Shown here piece after piece: positions 1 through 8,216 of a stretch of DNA of 64,000 nucleotides. Numbering within the stretch: position 1 is the first letter of the stretch; every line of letters starts with the position of its first letter. A program made the translations under genes and the position numbers. Source of the DNA: Pedobacter nototheniae (GTDB lineage Bacteria; Bacteroidota; Bacteroidia; Sphingobacteriales; Sphingobacteriaceae). Under the pieces are notes generated by a model that was not told where the DNA came from, made no database searches, and saw nothing but the letters and a program-made list of their open reading frames with translations. The stretch is from the NCBI RefSeq assembly GCF_004335085.1, contig NZ_RQRS01000023.1, positions 1 to 64,000 on the forward strand. Direction: 5' to 3'.

Positions 1-67
1 GCTGCTCTAAAGCTGAATCTTCAAATGCTTTATAATTGAAGTGCTGCTCTTCTTGTTGATCTGACAT
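1..67 (-). CDS. N-terminus of probable IS256-like transposase (partial)
   Basis: A reading frame begins with ATG at position 67 on the minus strand and stays open to the window edge, giving 22 residues beginning MSDQQEEQHFNYKAFEDS. From memory this resembles the N-termini of Bacteroidota IS256-family (mutase-type DDE) transposases, where a short polar lead is followed by a NYKAFE-like stretch. The family call also rests on the sequence just upstream, which looks like an IS terminus. Only the first few percent of a roughly 400-residue protein is visible, so no catalytic residue can be checked. It could be another protein that starts in this way. Confidence 0.45.
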   Translation of the reverse strand, partial: MSDQQEEQHFNYKAFEDSALEQ

Positions 68-124
68 AATTCCTATGTTTAAAGTTATTAATTTTCTTTT
101 TGACACAGTTTATTGAACAGACCC
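1..124 (-). mobile_element. Left end of an IS256-like insertion sequence (partial)
   Basis: Read on the minus strand, the sequence from about 124 starts GGGTCTGTTCAATAAACTG and runs about 57 nt to the transposase-like start codon. That is a normal distance from terminus to ORF in an IS. The boundary coincides with an abrupt switch into the 21-bp repeat array, whose first unit is incomplete (13 nt), as expected if the element inserted inside the array. The other end and the target duplication lie outside the window. Confidence 0.45.
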
Positions 125-556
125 TCCTCGTTGGTTAAATGATGCTCCTCGTTGGTTAAATGATGCTCCTCGTTGGTTAAATGATGCTCCTCGTTGGTTA
201 AATGATGCTCCTCGTTAGTTAAATGATGCTCCTCGTTGGTTAAATGATGCTCCTCGTTGGTTAAATGATGCTCCTCGTTAGTTAAATGATGCTCCTCGTT
301 GGTTAAATGATGCTCCTCGTTAGTTAAATGATGCTCCTCGTTGGTTAAATGATACTCCTCGTTGGGTAAATGATGCTCCTCGTCGGTTAAATGATGCTCC
401 TCGTTTGTTAAATGATGCTCCTCGTTGGATAAATGATGCTCCTCGTTGGCTAAATGATGCTCCTCGTTGGCTAAATGATGCTCCTCGTTGGGTAAATGAT
501 GCTCCTCGTCGGTTAAATGATGCTCCTCGTTGGTTAAATGATGCTCCTCGTTGGTT
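124..556 (+). repeat. 21-bp tandem array, 20 full units plus one partial
   Basis: Twenty head-to-tail 21-bp units run from 137 to 556, preceded by a 13-nt partial unit. The invariant part is AAATGATGCTCCTCG on this strand; one unit, starting at 347, has GATACTCC instead of GATGCTCC. The last six bases vary (TTGGTT most often, also TTAGTT, TCGGTT, TTGGCT, TTGGGT, TTTGTT, TTGGAT). There are no spacers, so this is not a CRISPR. The same repeat occurs at 51461-51649 in the opposite orientation. A run of open frame (405-602, LNDAPRW repeats) is a by-product of a period divisible by three. Confidence 0.95.
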
Positions 557-578
557 TATATACTTCGCTCACGAAATG

Positions 579-1133
579 TTAAACGCGACAAGCTTTACCT
601 AAATTTTCTAATTTTCGTTTAATTAAATCTATAGCTTTTTCATCCGTTAGGTTACCATCTGCATTAAACTTATTTTGTGCCTGTGCCACCAAAACTTCGG
701 GTTGTAAAACAGGGTTCATATTTAAAAAAGTAAACACTGGTAAAAAGGCGGTTTGCATTCTAACTGTTCCCCACATACCCTGTGTTGCACCCATTAAGGC
801 AACAGGTTTGTGCATCAGCGGAGAATCTTTACCACGACTAGCCCAATCTATAGCATTTTTTAAGCCGCCCGGAATTGAGTAATTATATTCAGGAGAAACA
901 ATAACAAAACATTCTGCTTTAGCCAGGGCATCCCTAAATTTAGTAACGCTTGCTGGGCGCTCACTAACTTCTGGTAAATCATTATCGGCATTGTACATCG
1001 GTAAATCCTCGAAAGATACAATCTCCATTTCCATACCCTTCGGTATTAAGCCTGCTACAGCATTTAATAACATTGCATTGTAAGAACCTTTTCTTAAGCT
1101 ACCACAAAGCCCAACTATTTTTTTGTTTTCCAT
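579..1133 (-). CDS. NADPH-dependent FMN reductase family protein
   Basis: 184 residues with a flavodoxin-like fold, the usual size for the NADPH-dependent FMN reductase / ChrR-like quinone reductase family. Residues 10-20 carry the phosphate-binding loop GSLRKGSYN, and the middle carries SPEYNYSIPGGLKNAIDW, the family signature around the flavin. Members transfer electrons from NAD(P)H to FMN, quinones or chromate in the cytoplasm; the substrate here cannot be told. It is transcribed alone, away from the MFS gene, and its 3' end abuts the 21-bp array with 22 bp between. No signal peptide is seen. Confidence 0.88.
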   Translation of the reverse strand: MENKKIVGLCGSLRKGSYNAMLLNAVAGLIPKGMEMEIVSFEDLPMYNADNDLPEVSERPASVTKFRDALAKAECFVIVSPEYNYSIPGGLKNAIDWASRGKDSPLMHKPVALMGATQGMWGTVRMQTAFLPVFTFLNMNPVLQPEVLVAQAQNKFNADGNLTDEKAIDLIKRKLENLGKACRV

Positions 1134-1317
1134 AACAATTAAACTTCAACAGGTTAATAAAAGTTTTATAAACAATTTAATTTCTATAGGATTATACTTT
1201 CATTATTCTAAACCAAATTCAAAATCTTACCTATAAACAAGGCCCCCTTAAAAAGTATTTAGGGTAACGAAGTAGATATTTAGCACTTTAATTTTAAGCG
1301 AACTAATAGATAATTTA

Positions 1318-1325
1318 TAACTTTG
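1318..1325 (+). promoter_or_regulatory. Bacteroidota -7 box (TAACTTTG)
   Basis: TAACTTTG matches the Bacteroidota consensus TAnnTTTG and ends 17 nt before the ATG of the MFS gene, so the transcript would have a very short leader. No TTG lies at the expected -33 position. Confidence 0.4.
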
Positions 1326-1342
1326 GCTTTAACCTCGTTTTT

Positions 1343-2548
1343 ATGATTGATACCTCATCCCCAAAAAGTTTAGTCGAGAAAACCGTTTTTCCTATCCTTT
1401 TTGCTTTAAGCTTTTCTCATTTATTAAATGATACCATCCAATCTTTAATACCTGCTATTTATCCAGTTATTAAAACCAATTACCACTTAAATTTTTCTCA
1501 AATTGGGCTTATTACCCTAACGTTTCAGCTGGCGGCATCTTTACTGCAGCCATTTGTAGGTTTGTATACCGATAAAAAACCTCAACCATATTCTTTAGCA
1601 ATAGGTATGGGGTTTACGCTGGTAGGTTTGGTAACTCTATCTATGTCGCAACATTTTTATACCATGCTTATTTCTGTTTGCTTTATTGGTATAGGCTCAT
1701 CTATTTTCCATCCAGAAGCATCCAGAATGGCACATGCCGCATCAGGCGGAAAACGTGGCCTTGCACAATCCGTGTTTCAGTTAGGAGGTAATGCTGGTAG
1801 CTCTTTAGGGCCACTATTGGCGGCTTGGATTATTGTACCATACGGACAGTTTAGTGTAATTTGGTTCTCTATAATTGCCCTTTTAGCCATAATGATATTA
1901 AGTTATGTAGGCAATTGGTATAAAGGATTTGTTTTGGCCAGAAGCAAAAGCAAAACTAATATTCAAACCGTAGTAAATCAATTTTCTAAAGGGAAAGTAA
2001 TTTTTGCCGTAAGTATTTTGTTGCTGCTTATATTTTCTAAGTATTTTTACATGGCTAGTTTAACCAATTACTTTACTTTTTACCTGATTGATAAATTCCA
2101 TATTTCAGTTCAAACCTCACAAATTTATCTTTTTGTATTTCTGTTTTCAGTTGCAGCAGGTACTTTGTTAGGTGGGCCAATAGGCGATAAAATAGGGCGT
2201 AAGTATGTAATATGGGCATCTATATTGGGTACAGCACCTTTTGCTTTATTACTGCCACATGCAAATTTATTTTGGATAGGCGTTTTAATTGTCCCTATAG
2301 GGATGATTTTAGCATCGGCATTTTCTGCAATCCTGGTTTATGCACAAGAGTTAATTCCTGGAAAGGTAGGTTTGGTAGCAGGCTTATTTTTCGGCTTCGC
2401 TTTCGGGATGGGCGGTATAGGATCTGCACTCCTCGGAAAGCTAGCCGATGCAACAAGCATAGAATATGTATTTAATATTTGTGCCTTTTTACCTTTAATA
2501 GGTTTGTTAACAGGCTTTTTGCCAAATATTGAAGCTAAAAAGAAATAA
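1343..2548 (+). CDS. MFS transporter, fosmidomycin-resistance (Fsr) type
   Basis: 401 residues with about 12 hydrophobic segments. The N-terminal stretch SFSHLLNDTIQSLIPAIYP followed by IGLITLTFQLAASLLQPFVG, and later GIGSSIFHPEASRMAHAASGG, is typical of the Fsr subgroup of the major facilitator superfamily. These are drug/H+ antiporters of the inner membrane, named for fosmidomycin efflux in E. coli. The second half repeats the MFS loop motif as GGPIGDKIGRKYV. The start is the ATG shortly after a -7 box. It converges on the cupin gene with no bases between the two stop codons. The true substrate is unknown. Confidence 0.87.
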   Translation: MIDTSSPKSLVEKTVFPILFALSFSHLLNDTIQSLIPAIYPVIKTNYHLNFSQIGLITLTFQLAASLLQPFVGLYTDKKPQPYSLAIGMGFTLVGLVTLSMSQHFYTMLISVCFIGIGSSIFHPEASRMAHAASGGKRGLAQSVFQLGGNAGSSLGPLLAAWIIVPYGQFSVIWFSIIALLAIMILSYVGNWYKGFVLARSKSKTNIQTVVNQFSKGKVIFAVSILLLLIFSKYFYMASLTNYFTFYLIDKFHISVQTSQIYLFVFLFSVAAGTLLGGPIGDKIGRKYVIWASILGTAPFALLLPHANLFWIGVLIVPIGMILASAFSAILVYAQELIPGKVGLVAGLFFGFAFGMGGIGSALLGKLADATSIEYVFNICAFLPLIGLLTGFLPNIEAKKK

Positions 2549-3037
2549 TTATTTAGTCTGATTGGCATCGATCAGGATAGCAAGCTGAATGCATGGCTCT
2601 TCTGATCGGTTGCTCCAGGCATGGTTTGTGCCTCTTTGCACTACAATATCTCCCGCTTTTAAAAGGGTTTCATCATTATCCAATATCAAATAAATTTCTC
2701 CCGAAAGGATAATAATATAATCAAGCGTATCCGTTTGATGCATTAATGGATGGGGTTTTCCATTCTCTATTGCTAAAATACCCAGTTCACGATCAGATGG
2801 AATACTTACATATCTAAAATAAGTGCCATTTTTAGGTGTATTAGGGAATGGCGTATTGGGTATGGCTATGGTTTTATCTAGATTTACAGGCATGGTATCC
2901 GTCGTCCAAACATCGGAAATTACCAGCCCTGGTATATCTTCAGAAACATTGGATACTATTGCATCTTCTATAATAACGGATTGACCATTCTTAATACCAG
3001 TTACAATTCTTCTAGGGATTTTCGCTATTTTATTCAT
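2549..3037 (-). CDS. Cupin-domain protein
   Basis: 162 residues with a single C-terminal cupin barrel (about residues 80-155). Cupin motif 1 is recognisable around HPLMHQTDTLDYIIILSGE and motif 2 around GDIVVQRGTNHAWSNRS. The conserved His of motif 2 is present; the metal-binding HxH of motif 1 is reduced, so an enzymatic role is uncertain. Related small cupins in Bacteroidota lie near oxidoreductases and have no proven function. The gene meets the MFS gene tail to tail with zero spacing, so their transcripts must overlap or end in each other's coding sequence. Confidence 0.8.
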   Translation of the reverse strand: MNKIAKIPRRIVTGIKNGQSVIIEDAIVSNVSEDIPGLVISDVWTTDTMPVNLDKTIAIPNTPFPNTPKNGTYFRYVSIPSDRELGILAIENGKPHPLMHQTDTLDYIIILSGEIYLILDNDETLLKAGDIVVQRGTNHAWSNRSEEPCIQLAILIDANQTK

Positions 3038-3171
3038 CGTATTTCGATTTTATCTTCTGTTAATTTTTTAAAACTATTAATAAGAAAATAATTTCTAACC
3101 ACAGAAAGGTAATATTCAAAACAAGAAAATTAAATGGCCATAACTGCGTACAGCCTTTTAATTTATTAATG

Positions 3172-3744
3172 CTACTTACCAGAATTTGCCTGTTGTATAA
3201 GGTAGTAAAGTTCGGTATAAGAAGGGAAGAGGGTACTGCCTGTACTTCCGTTTATAGATTTTATTTTACCGTTAAGCTCTGGAAAGATGCTTTGATAATA
3301 TTCTACCTCCGCATTGCCCATTGATTTTATTTTACCGTTAAGCTCCGGAAAGATGCTTTGATAATATTCAATTTTAACATCGCCAATGGATTTAATCTTG
3401 CCATTGGTTTCTGGAAAAATAGTTTGGTAATATTCAATAGTTGCATTGCCAATAGATTTGAGCTTTCCGTTTGTTTCTGGAAAAATAGTTTGATAATATT
3501 CAAACTTTGTATTTCCAATAGATTTTAATTTTCCATTAAGCTCAGGAAAAATACTTTGATAGTACTCTACTTTTAAATTTTCACTACCACTTTGTGCATT
3601 TACCTTAGGAATAAAAGCTATTGTGCACGCCAGCAATAAAGCCATAAAGCTTGCTTGCTTAATCCATTTTGTTTTGTTGTTTGTGGAGTAACCTCTCCAG
3701 TAAACAACCCCGAGTTTAATCGGCGTAATTAATTTAAGTTTCAT
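3172..3744 (-). CDS. Secreted protein with five 22-residue repeats, function unknown
   Basis: I chose the ATG at 3744 (190 residues) because, as in the two neighbouring barrel genes, it directly follows an ACACAAA leader; a start at 3768 would add 8 residues. A signal sequence (ASFMALLLACTIAFIPKVNA, cleavage before QS) follows an unusually long basic N-region of about 30 residues. The rest is five near-identical 22-residue repeats of consensus EYYQxIFPExNGKxKSxG, then a short tail ending in QQANSGK. No known family is recognised; the spacing differs from KWG or TPR repeats. It was probably exported to the periplasm or surface, beside two outer-membrane barrel genes on the same strand. Confidence 0.75.
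   Translation of the reverse strand: MKLKLITPIKLGVVYWRGYSTNNKTKWIKQASFMALLLACTIAFIPKVNAQSGSENLKVEYYQSIFPELNGKLKSIGNTKFEYYQTIFPETNGKLKSIGNATIEYYQTIFPETNGKIKSIGDVKIEYYQSIFPELNGKIKSMGNAEVEYYQSIFPELNGKIKSINGSTGSTLFPSYTELYYLIQQANSGK
3244..3573 (-). repeat. Five tandem 66-bp coding repeats
   Basis: Five in-frame 66-bp units encode the 22-residue repeats of the secreted protein. Units 1, 4 and 5 read SIFPEL while units 2 and 3 read TIFPET, which points to two rounds of local duplication. Confidence 0.9.
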
Positions 3745-3826
3745 TTGTGTGTGTTTGTGTGTAACCAATATTAGCTATTAAATACCTTATAAGCAAGTAA
3801 TTTGCCCAATCCACAACGGCAAAATA

Positions 3827-3855
3827 AAAGCCCTGGCATATTATACCAAGGCTTT
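3827..3855 (-). terminator. Probable terminator of the first beta-barrel gene
   Basis: AAAGCC pairs with GGCTTT and TGG with CCA around one mismatch. On the minus strand the stem is followed by TTTTATTTT. It lies 22 bp past the stop codon of the gene at 3878-4549. Confidence 0.55.
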
Positions 3856-3877
3856 ATTAAATGTTTACTAAAATCTT

Positions 3878-4549
3878 TTAAAAATGAAAGTTTAATCCAA
3901 TAGATGGATTAAAAGAACTGATGCCTGAAGAAAATGCTTCCGATGTATATTTAAGTTCTGAATTTGATACTTGATATTTAGTCGTTTGTTTATTGTAAGC
4001 AACCAATGGGAAAGAAAATTCTATTGCCCATCTTTTTGCAGGGAAAAATGCAAAACCTGGAGTAATACCTACATTGTAACTATTCAATTTGGTATCAATA
4101 GTAGAAAGTTGAACATTAATAGGTGAGTAAGTATTATTGCCTTTTCCAAAACCAATAGAAGCATTAAATTGACCATAAAACTTAAATTTATCAACTATAT
4201 CTACGTAATATCTCAAATATGGGCCAACATTAAACTCATGGGTTTTAATATAATCCTGACTTAAAACTGTATTTGCAGTAGTCTGAGTATAATCATAAGT
4301 AGTTTTATTATTAATGTATCCCGCAACAATACCTATAGCTAAATTTTTAGCAAAGAAATGTCCATAACGTGGAGAAATAGAGAAAGATGTTGTACGGTTA
4401 TTACTTCCGTTTGTATTAGCTGGTTGAGTTGCCTTATTAGAGCTAAAGCCAATTGCACCACCAATTAAGTTCTGTCCTTTTTCTGTTTGAGCATTAGATG
4501 TTAACGCAATGGCACATAAGATGGCCATGATTATTAATTGTTTTTTCAT
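3878..4549 (-). CDS. Outer-membrane beta-barrel protein
   Basis: 223 residues. A signal peptide (MKKQLIIMAILCAIALTSNA, cleavage before QTEKG) is followed by alternating amphipathic strands typical of small outer-membrane porin-like barrels: SFSISPRYGHFF, VGPYLRYYVDI, FKFYGQFNASIGFGKG, GITPGFAFFPAKRWAIEFSFP. It ends in a strand closing with Phe (GLNFHF), the usual outer-membrane insertion signal. It is a close paralogue of the next gene upstream, with near-identical N- and C-termini and divergent loops. No specific ligand can be assigned. Confidence 0.82.
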   Translation of the reverse strand: MKKQLIIMAILCAIALTSNAQTEKGQNLIGGAIGFSSNKATQPANTNGSNNRTTSFSISPRYGHFFAKNLAIGIVAGYINNKTTYDYTQTTANTVLSQDYIKTHEFNVGPYLRYYVDIVDKFKFYGQFNASIGFGKGNNTYSPINVQLSTIDTKLNSYNVGITPGFAFFPAKRWAIEFSFPLVAYNKQTTKYQVSNSELKYTSEAFSSGISSFNPSIGLNFHF

Positions 4550-4654
4550 TTTGTGTTAGTCAAGAGTTAATTAAAATATTATAATTATTGATGTGACTTT
4601 AGTGGAGTTCTTCATCTCCATCAACAGTCAGAATTAAGCCAAATAAAATAGTTT

Positions 4655-5347
4655 TTAGAAATGATAATTAAGGCCAATTGAAGGGCTAAAAGAATTAAAG
4701 CCAAAAGAAAACACTTCCGAACTGGCCGAAATACCCGAATTTAGTAATTGTGACTTATTGTTTTGTTTATTATAAGAAATTAAAGGGAAAGCAATTTCTA
4801 TAGCCCATTTTTTAGTTGGAAAAAATGCGAACCCTGGATTAATTGTTGTATTGTATATGGTTGATTTGTTGCTTGATGAGCTTTCAGATACTCCTGTTGA
4901 GAGTGAGTTATGATTGATCGTGTTATTATTTTTACCGAAGCCGATTGATGCATTAAATTCACCAAAGAATTTAAACTTATCTACAATATCTACATAATAC
5001 CTTAAGTAAGGACCAACATTAAATTGATGGTATTTAACAGTGCTTGTATAGGAATAAATATCACCACCCGATGCTCCATTACTATTAATAGTAGATTTAC
5101 TAGTTAAATAACCTGCACTTAAACCTATAACCAAGTTTTTAGAGAAGAAATGTCCGTAACGGGGAGAAATTGAAAAGGATTTATAATCGCCAGATTGCAC
5201 GGGTACGCCCCGATCTAATGGTGATGATTGTTTGGAAGTATTATACCCAATTGCTCCTCCAATTAAATTTTGTCCTTTTTCTGTTTGTGCGTTTGATGTA
5301 AACGCAATGGCGCATAGTATGGCCATGGTTGCTAATTGTTTTTTCAT
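4655..5347 (-). CDS. Outer-membrane beta-barrel protein (paralogue)
   Basis: 230 residues from the ATG at 5347, chosen because the signal peptide MKKQLATMAILCAIAFTSNA then starts at its own Met and aligns with that of the neighbouring paralogue. An upstream ATG at 5374 would only add a nine-residue polar tail. The mature part shares SFSISPRYGHFF, VGPYLRYYVDIVDKFKF and a C-terminal GLNYHF with the gene at 3878-4549, so the pair is a tandem duplication. The variable segments fall where extracellular loops are expected. Localisation is the outer membrane; the function is unknown. Confidence 0.82.
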   Translation of the reverse strand: MKKQLATMAILCAIAFTSNAQTEKGQNLIGGAIGYNTSKQSSPLDRGVPVQSGDYKSFSISPRYGHFFSKNLVIGLSAGYLTSKSTINSNGASGGDIYSYTSTVKYHQFNVGPYLRYYVDIVDKFKFFGEFNASIGFGKNNNTINHNSLSTGVSESSSSNKSTIYNTTINPGFAFFPTKKWAIEIAFPLISYNKQNNKSQLLNSGISASSEVFSFGFNSFSPSIGLNYHF

Positions 5348-5449
5348 TTGTGTGTTTAATTTTGTGTTATTCAAGTATAACTAAAAAAATTAAACAATAA
5401 CTATTTATTTAGTTTATTTTTACATATATATCATCGAGTATAAAAATAA

Positions 5450-5491
5450 AATGGCTAACCACTTTATCCGAAAATAAAGCGATTAGCCATT
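5450..5491 (-). terminator. Terminator downstream of clpB
   Basis: A two-part hairpin: ATGGCTAA pairs with TTAGCCAT outside, and CTTTAT with ATAAAG inside. It lies 22 bp beyond the clpB stop, with A/T-rich sequence after it on the minus strand. Confidence 0.6.
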
Positions 5492-5512
5492 ATTAAATTA
5501 AAATACCTTTTT

Positions 5513-8110
5513 TTAAGCGTCCTGATTAAGGAATACAAAGTTGTGATCAAACATATCCAGCTTGATTTTGCTCTCCTTATCAATTTTGCCAGCAAGTATT
5601 TCTTTTGATAATTCGTTTAATATTCGTTTTTGAATTACACGTTTTAATGGGCGGGCACCAAACTGCGGATCGTATCCTAATTGTGCAAGCCAATCTAAAG
5701 CTTCAGGAGAGGCTTCCATTTGGATTCCCATTTCAGCCAATGTATCTTGAACATGCTTAAATTGTAAGCTTACAATATTTCTAATCTCGCTACGATCTAA
5801 CGGAGTAAACATAATCAATTCATCAATACGGTTTAAAAACTCAGGACGAATGGTTTGTTTCAGTACTTCAAAAAGTTCATTTTTAGTTTTCGCAATCACC
5901 TCATCACGGTTTTCTTCATCAAGATTTTTAAAATTATCCTGAATTAAATGCGCCCCAATATTGGATGTCATAATAATGATGGTATTTTTAAAGTTTACTG
6001 TTCTTCCCTTGTTATCAGTTAAACGGCCATCATCCAAAACCTGCAATAAAATATTAAATACATCAGGATGTGCCTTTTCAATTTCATCTAATAACACAAC
6101 CGAGTAAGGCTTACGTCTAACCGCTTCAGTTAATTGTCCACCTTCATCATAGCCAACATATCCTGGAGGCGCACCAATTAAACGGGATACTGCATGGCGT
6201 TCTTGATATTCACTCATATCAATACGGGTTAAAGCATTTTCATCGTTGAATAAAAATTCTGCCAATGCTTTTGCAAGTTCGGTTTTACCTACACCTGTGG
6301 TACCTAAAAAGATAAAAGAACCTATAGGCTTACGTTTATCCTGTAAACCAGCACGAGAGCGACGAATAGCATCAGAAATTGCTTCAATTGCTTCATCCTG
6401 ACCTGCTACGCGTTTATGTAATTCGGCTTCAAGGTTTAACAATTTTTCTCTTTCGCCTGCAATTAATTTAGTAACAGGAATACCTGTCCAACGGCCAACT
6501 ACACCTGCAATATCATCAGCAGTTACTTCTTCTTTAAGCATTCTGCTATCGCTTTGCTTACTTTCTAAATCTGCTTTAAGTTTCTCTACTGTATCTTGAG
6601 CCTCTTTAATTTTACCATAACGGATTTCTGCAACTTTACCATAATCTCCGGCACGTTCTGCCTGTTCAGCTTCTAATTTAAAATGCTCAATTTGTTCTAA
6701 TTGGTTATTTACAGCATCAACTAAATCTTTTTCACCTTGCCACTTAGCTTTAAGCTGATCTCGCTCTGCTGATAAATTTGCAATCTCTTCTGATAGTTCC
6801 TTAATCTTACGATCATCTTTTTCACGTTTAATAGCTTCACGTTCAATCTCCAAACGCATAATCTCACGGTCTAAAGCATCCACATTCTCAGGAACGCTAT
6901 CCATTTCCATTCTCAATTTAGAAGCAGCTTCATCCATTAAATCAATGGCTTTATCTGGTAAAAAACGGTCAGAAATATAACGTTGACTCATTTCCACTGC
7001 GGCAATAATGGCTTCGTCCTTAATCCTCACTTTGTGGTGTGTTTCATAACGTTCTTTTAAACCACGCAAAATAGAAATGGCATCTTGTGTATCAGGTTCT
7101 TCAACCATTACCTTTTGGAAACGACGTTCAAGGGCTTTATCTTTTTCTAAATATTTTTGATATTCATCTAAAGTTGTTGCACCAATTGCCCTTAATTCGC
7201 CACGAGCTAAAGCAGGTTTTAAAATATTTGCAGCATCCATTGCACCTTCACCACCACCTGCACCAACTAAAGTATGAATTTCATCTATAAACAGAATAAT
7301 GTCTCCATCGCTTTGTGTAACCTCTTTAACTACAGCTTTTAACCTTTCTTCAAACTCACCTTTATATTTTGCACCTGCAATTAAGGCACCCATATCCAAA
7401 GAATATACGGTTTTGCTTTTTAGGTTTTCGGGCACATCACCTTTAATAATCCTGAAGGCAATACCTTCTGCAATTGCCGTTTTACCCACTCCAGGTTCGC
7501 CAATTAAAATTGGGTTATTCTTGGTTCTACGGGATAAAATCTGAATTACACGTCTAATTTCTTCATCACGACCAATAACAGGATCAAGCTTTCCGCTTTC
7601 TGCATATTCATTTAGATTACGTGCATATTTGCCTAAAGCCTGATAAGTTGCTTCGGCATTTTGATCCGTTACACGATTATCGCCGCGCAACTCCATAATA
7701 GCTTTTTTAAGGTCTTTTTCGTTAACACCCTGCTCTTTTAATAGCTTAGAAGTATTGTCGTTAACAGCTAAAAGGCCTAATAATAAATGTTCTACAGAAA
7801 CAAACTCATCTTTAAATTCTTTTAAAAAAGATTGAGCTTTTTGTAAAACGGTATTGGTATTTGATGACAGATAGACATTGCTTCCACTTACTTTTGGAAG
7901 TTTAGCAATCTCCTGGTCTAAATTTTGATTTAAAGTATTAAGGTTTACATTCAGTTTCTTTAATACATAAGAAACTACGTTTTCATCAACAGTAAGCAAA
8001 CCTTTTAACAGATGTACCGTTTCAATAGCCTGTTGCTGGTTGCCTTGGGCTATTTCGGAAGCCTGTTGAACTGCTTCCTGGGCTTTGATTGTAAAATTGT
8101 TGAAGTTCAT
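5513..8110 (-). CDS. clpB: ATP-dependent disaggregase ClpB
   Basis: 865 residues, the full length for ClpB/Hsp104. Order: Clp N-domain (about 1-145), first AAA+ module with Walker A GEPGVGKT at 204-211 and Walker B ILFIDEIHTL, the long coiled-coil middle domain (about 400-525, rich in Glu/Lys/Arg), second AAA+ module with Walker A GTTGVGKT and Walker B VVLLDEIEKAHP, then the small D2 domain. The protein is a cytoplasmic hexamer that threads aggregated proteins with DnaK. The middle domain separates it from ClpA and ClpC. It is monocistronic with its own terminator; no CIRCE-like operator was seen upstream. Confidence 0.97.
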   Translation of the reverse strand: MNFNNFTIKAQEAVQQASEIAQGNQQQAIETVHLLKGLLTVDENVVSYVLKKLNVNLNTLNQNLDQEIAKLPKVSGSNVYLSSNTNTVLQKAQSFLKEFKDEFVSVEHLLLGLLAVNDNTSKLLKEQGVNEKDLKKAIMELRGDNRVTDQNAEATYQALGKYARNLNEYAESGKLDPVIGRDEEIRRVIQILSRRTKNNPILIGEPGVGKTAIAEGIAFRIIKGDVPENLKSKTVYSLDMGALIAGAKYKGEFEERLKAVVKEVTQSDGDIILFIDEIHTLVGAGGGEGAMDAANILKPALARGELRAIGATTLDEYQKYLEKDKALERRFQKVMVEEPDTQDAISILRGLKERYETHHKVRIKDEAIIAAVEMSQRYISDRFLPDKAIDLMDEAASKLRMEMDSVPENVDALDREIMRLEIEREAIKREKDDRKIKELSEEIANLSAERDQLKAKWQGEKDLVDAVNNQLEQIEHFKLEAEQAERAGDYGKVAEIRYGKIKEAQDTVEKLKADLESKQSDSRMLKEEVTADDIAGVVGRWTGIPVTKLIAGEREKLLNLEAELHKRVAGQDEAIEAISDAIRRSRAGLQDKRKPIGSFIFLGTTGVGKTELAKALAEFLFNDENALTRIDMSEYQERHAVSRLIGAPPGYVGYDEGGQLTEAVRRKPYSVVLLDEIEKAHPDVFNILLQVLDDGRLTDNKGRTVNFKNTIIIMTSNIGAHLIQDNFKNLDEENRDEVIAKTKNELFEVLKQTIRPEFLNRIDELIMFTPLDRSEIRNIVSLQFKHVQDTLAEMGIQMEASPEALDWLAQLGYDPQFGARPLKRVIQKRILNELSKEILAGKIDKESKIKLDMFDHNFVFLNQDA

Positions 8111-8216
8111 ATGCCTTTTAAGTCAAAACAAATGCCACAGCAATTTGCTTTAACAATTCGGAAATTTCGTCAGTAACTTTTTAATTGTTATGTCTAATCG
8201 TCTGTTTTTTAATGTT

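Noticed and set aside
124..556. CRISPR array
   Set aside because: Units are contiguous without unique spacers, and no cas genes are in the window.
405..602. 65-codon ORF reading LNDAPRW repeats
   Set aside because: It is the translation of the 21-bp array; frames stay open because the period is a multiple of three, and the repeat also exists in the reverse orientation elsewhere.
7087..7544. ORFs opposite clpB
   Set aside because: They are antisense shadows of a highly conserved coding region.
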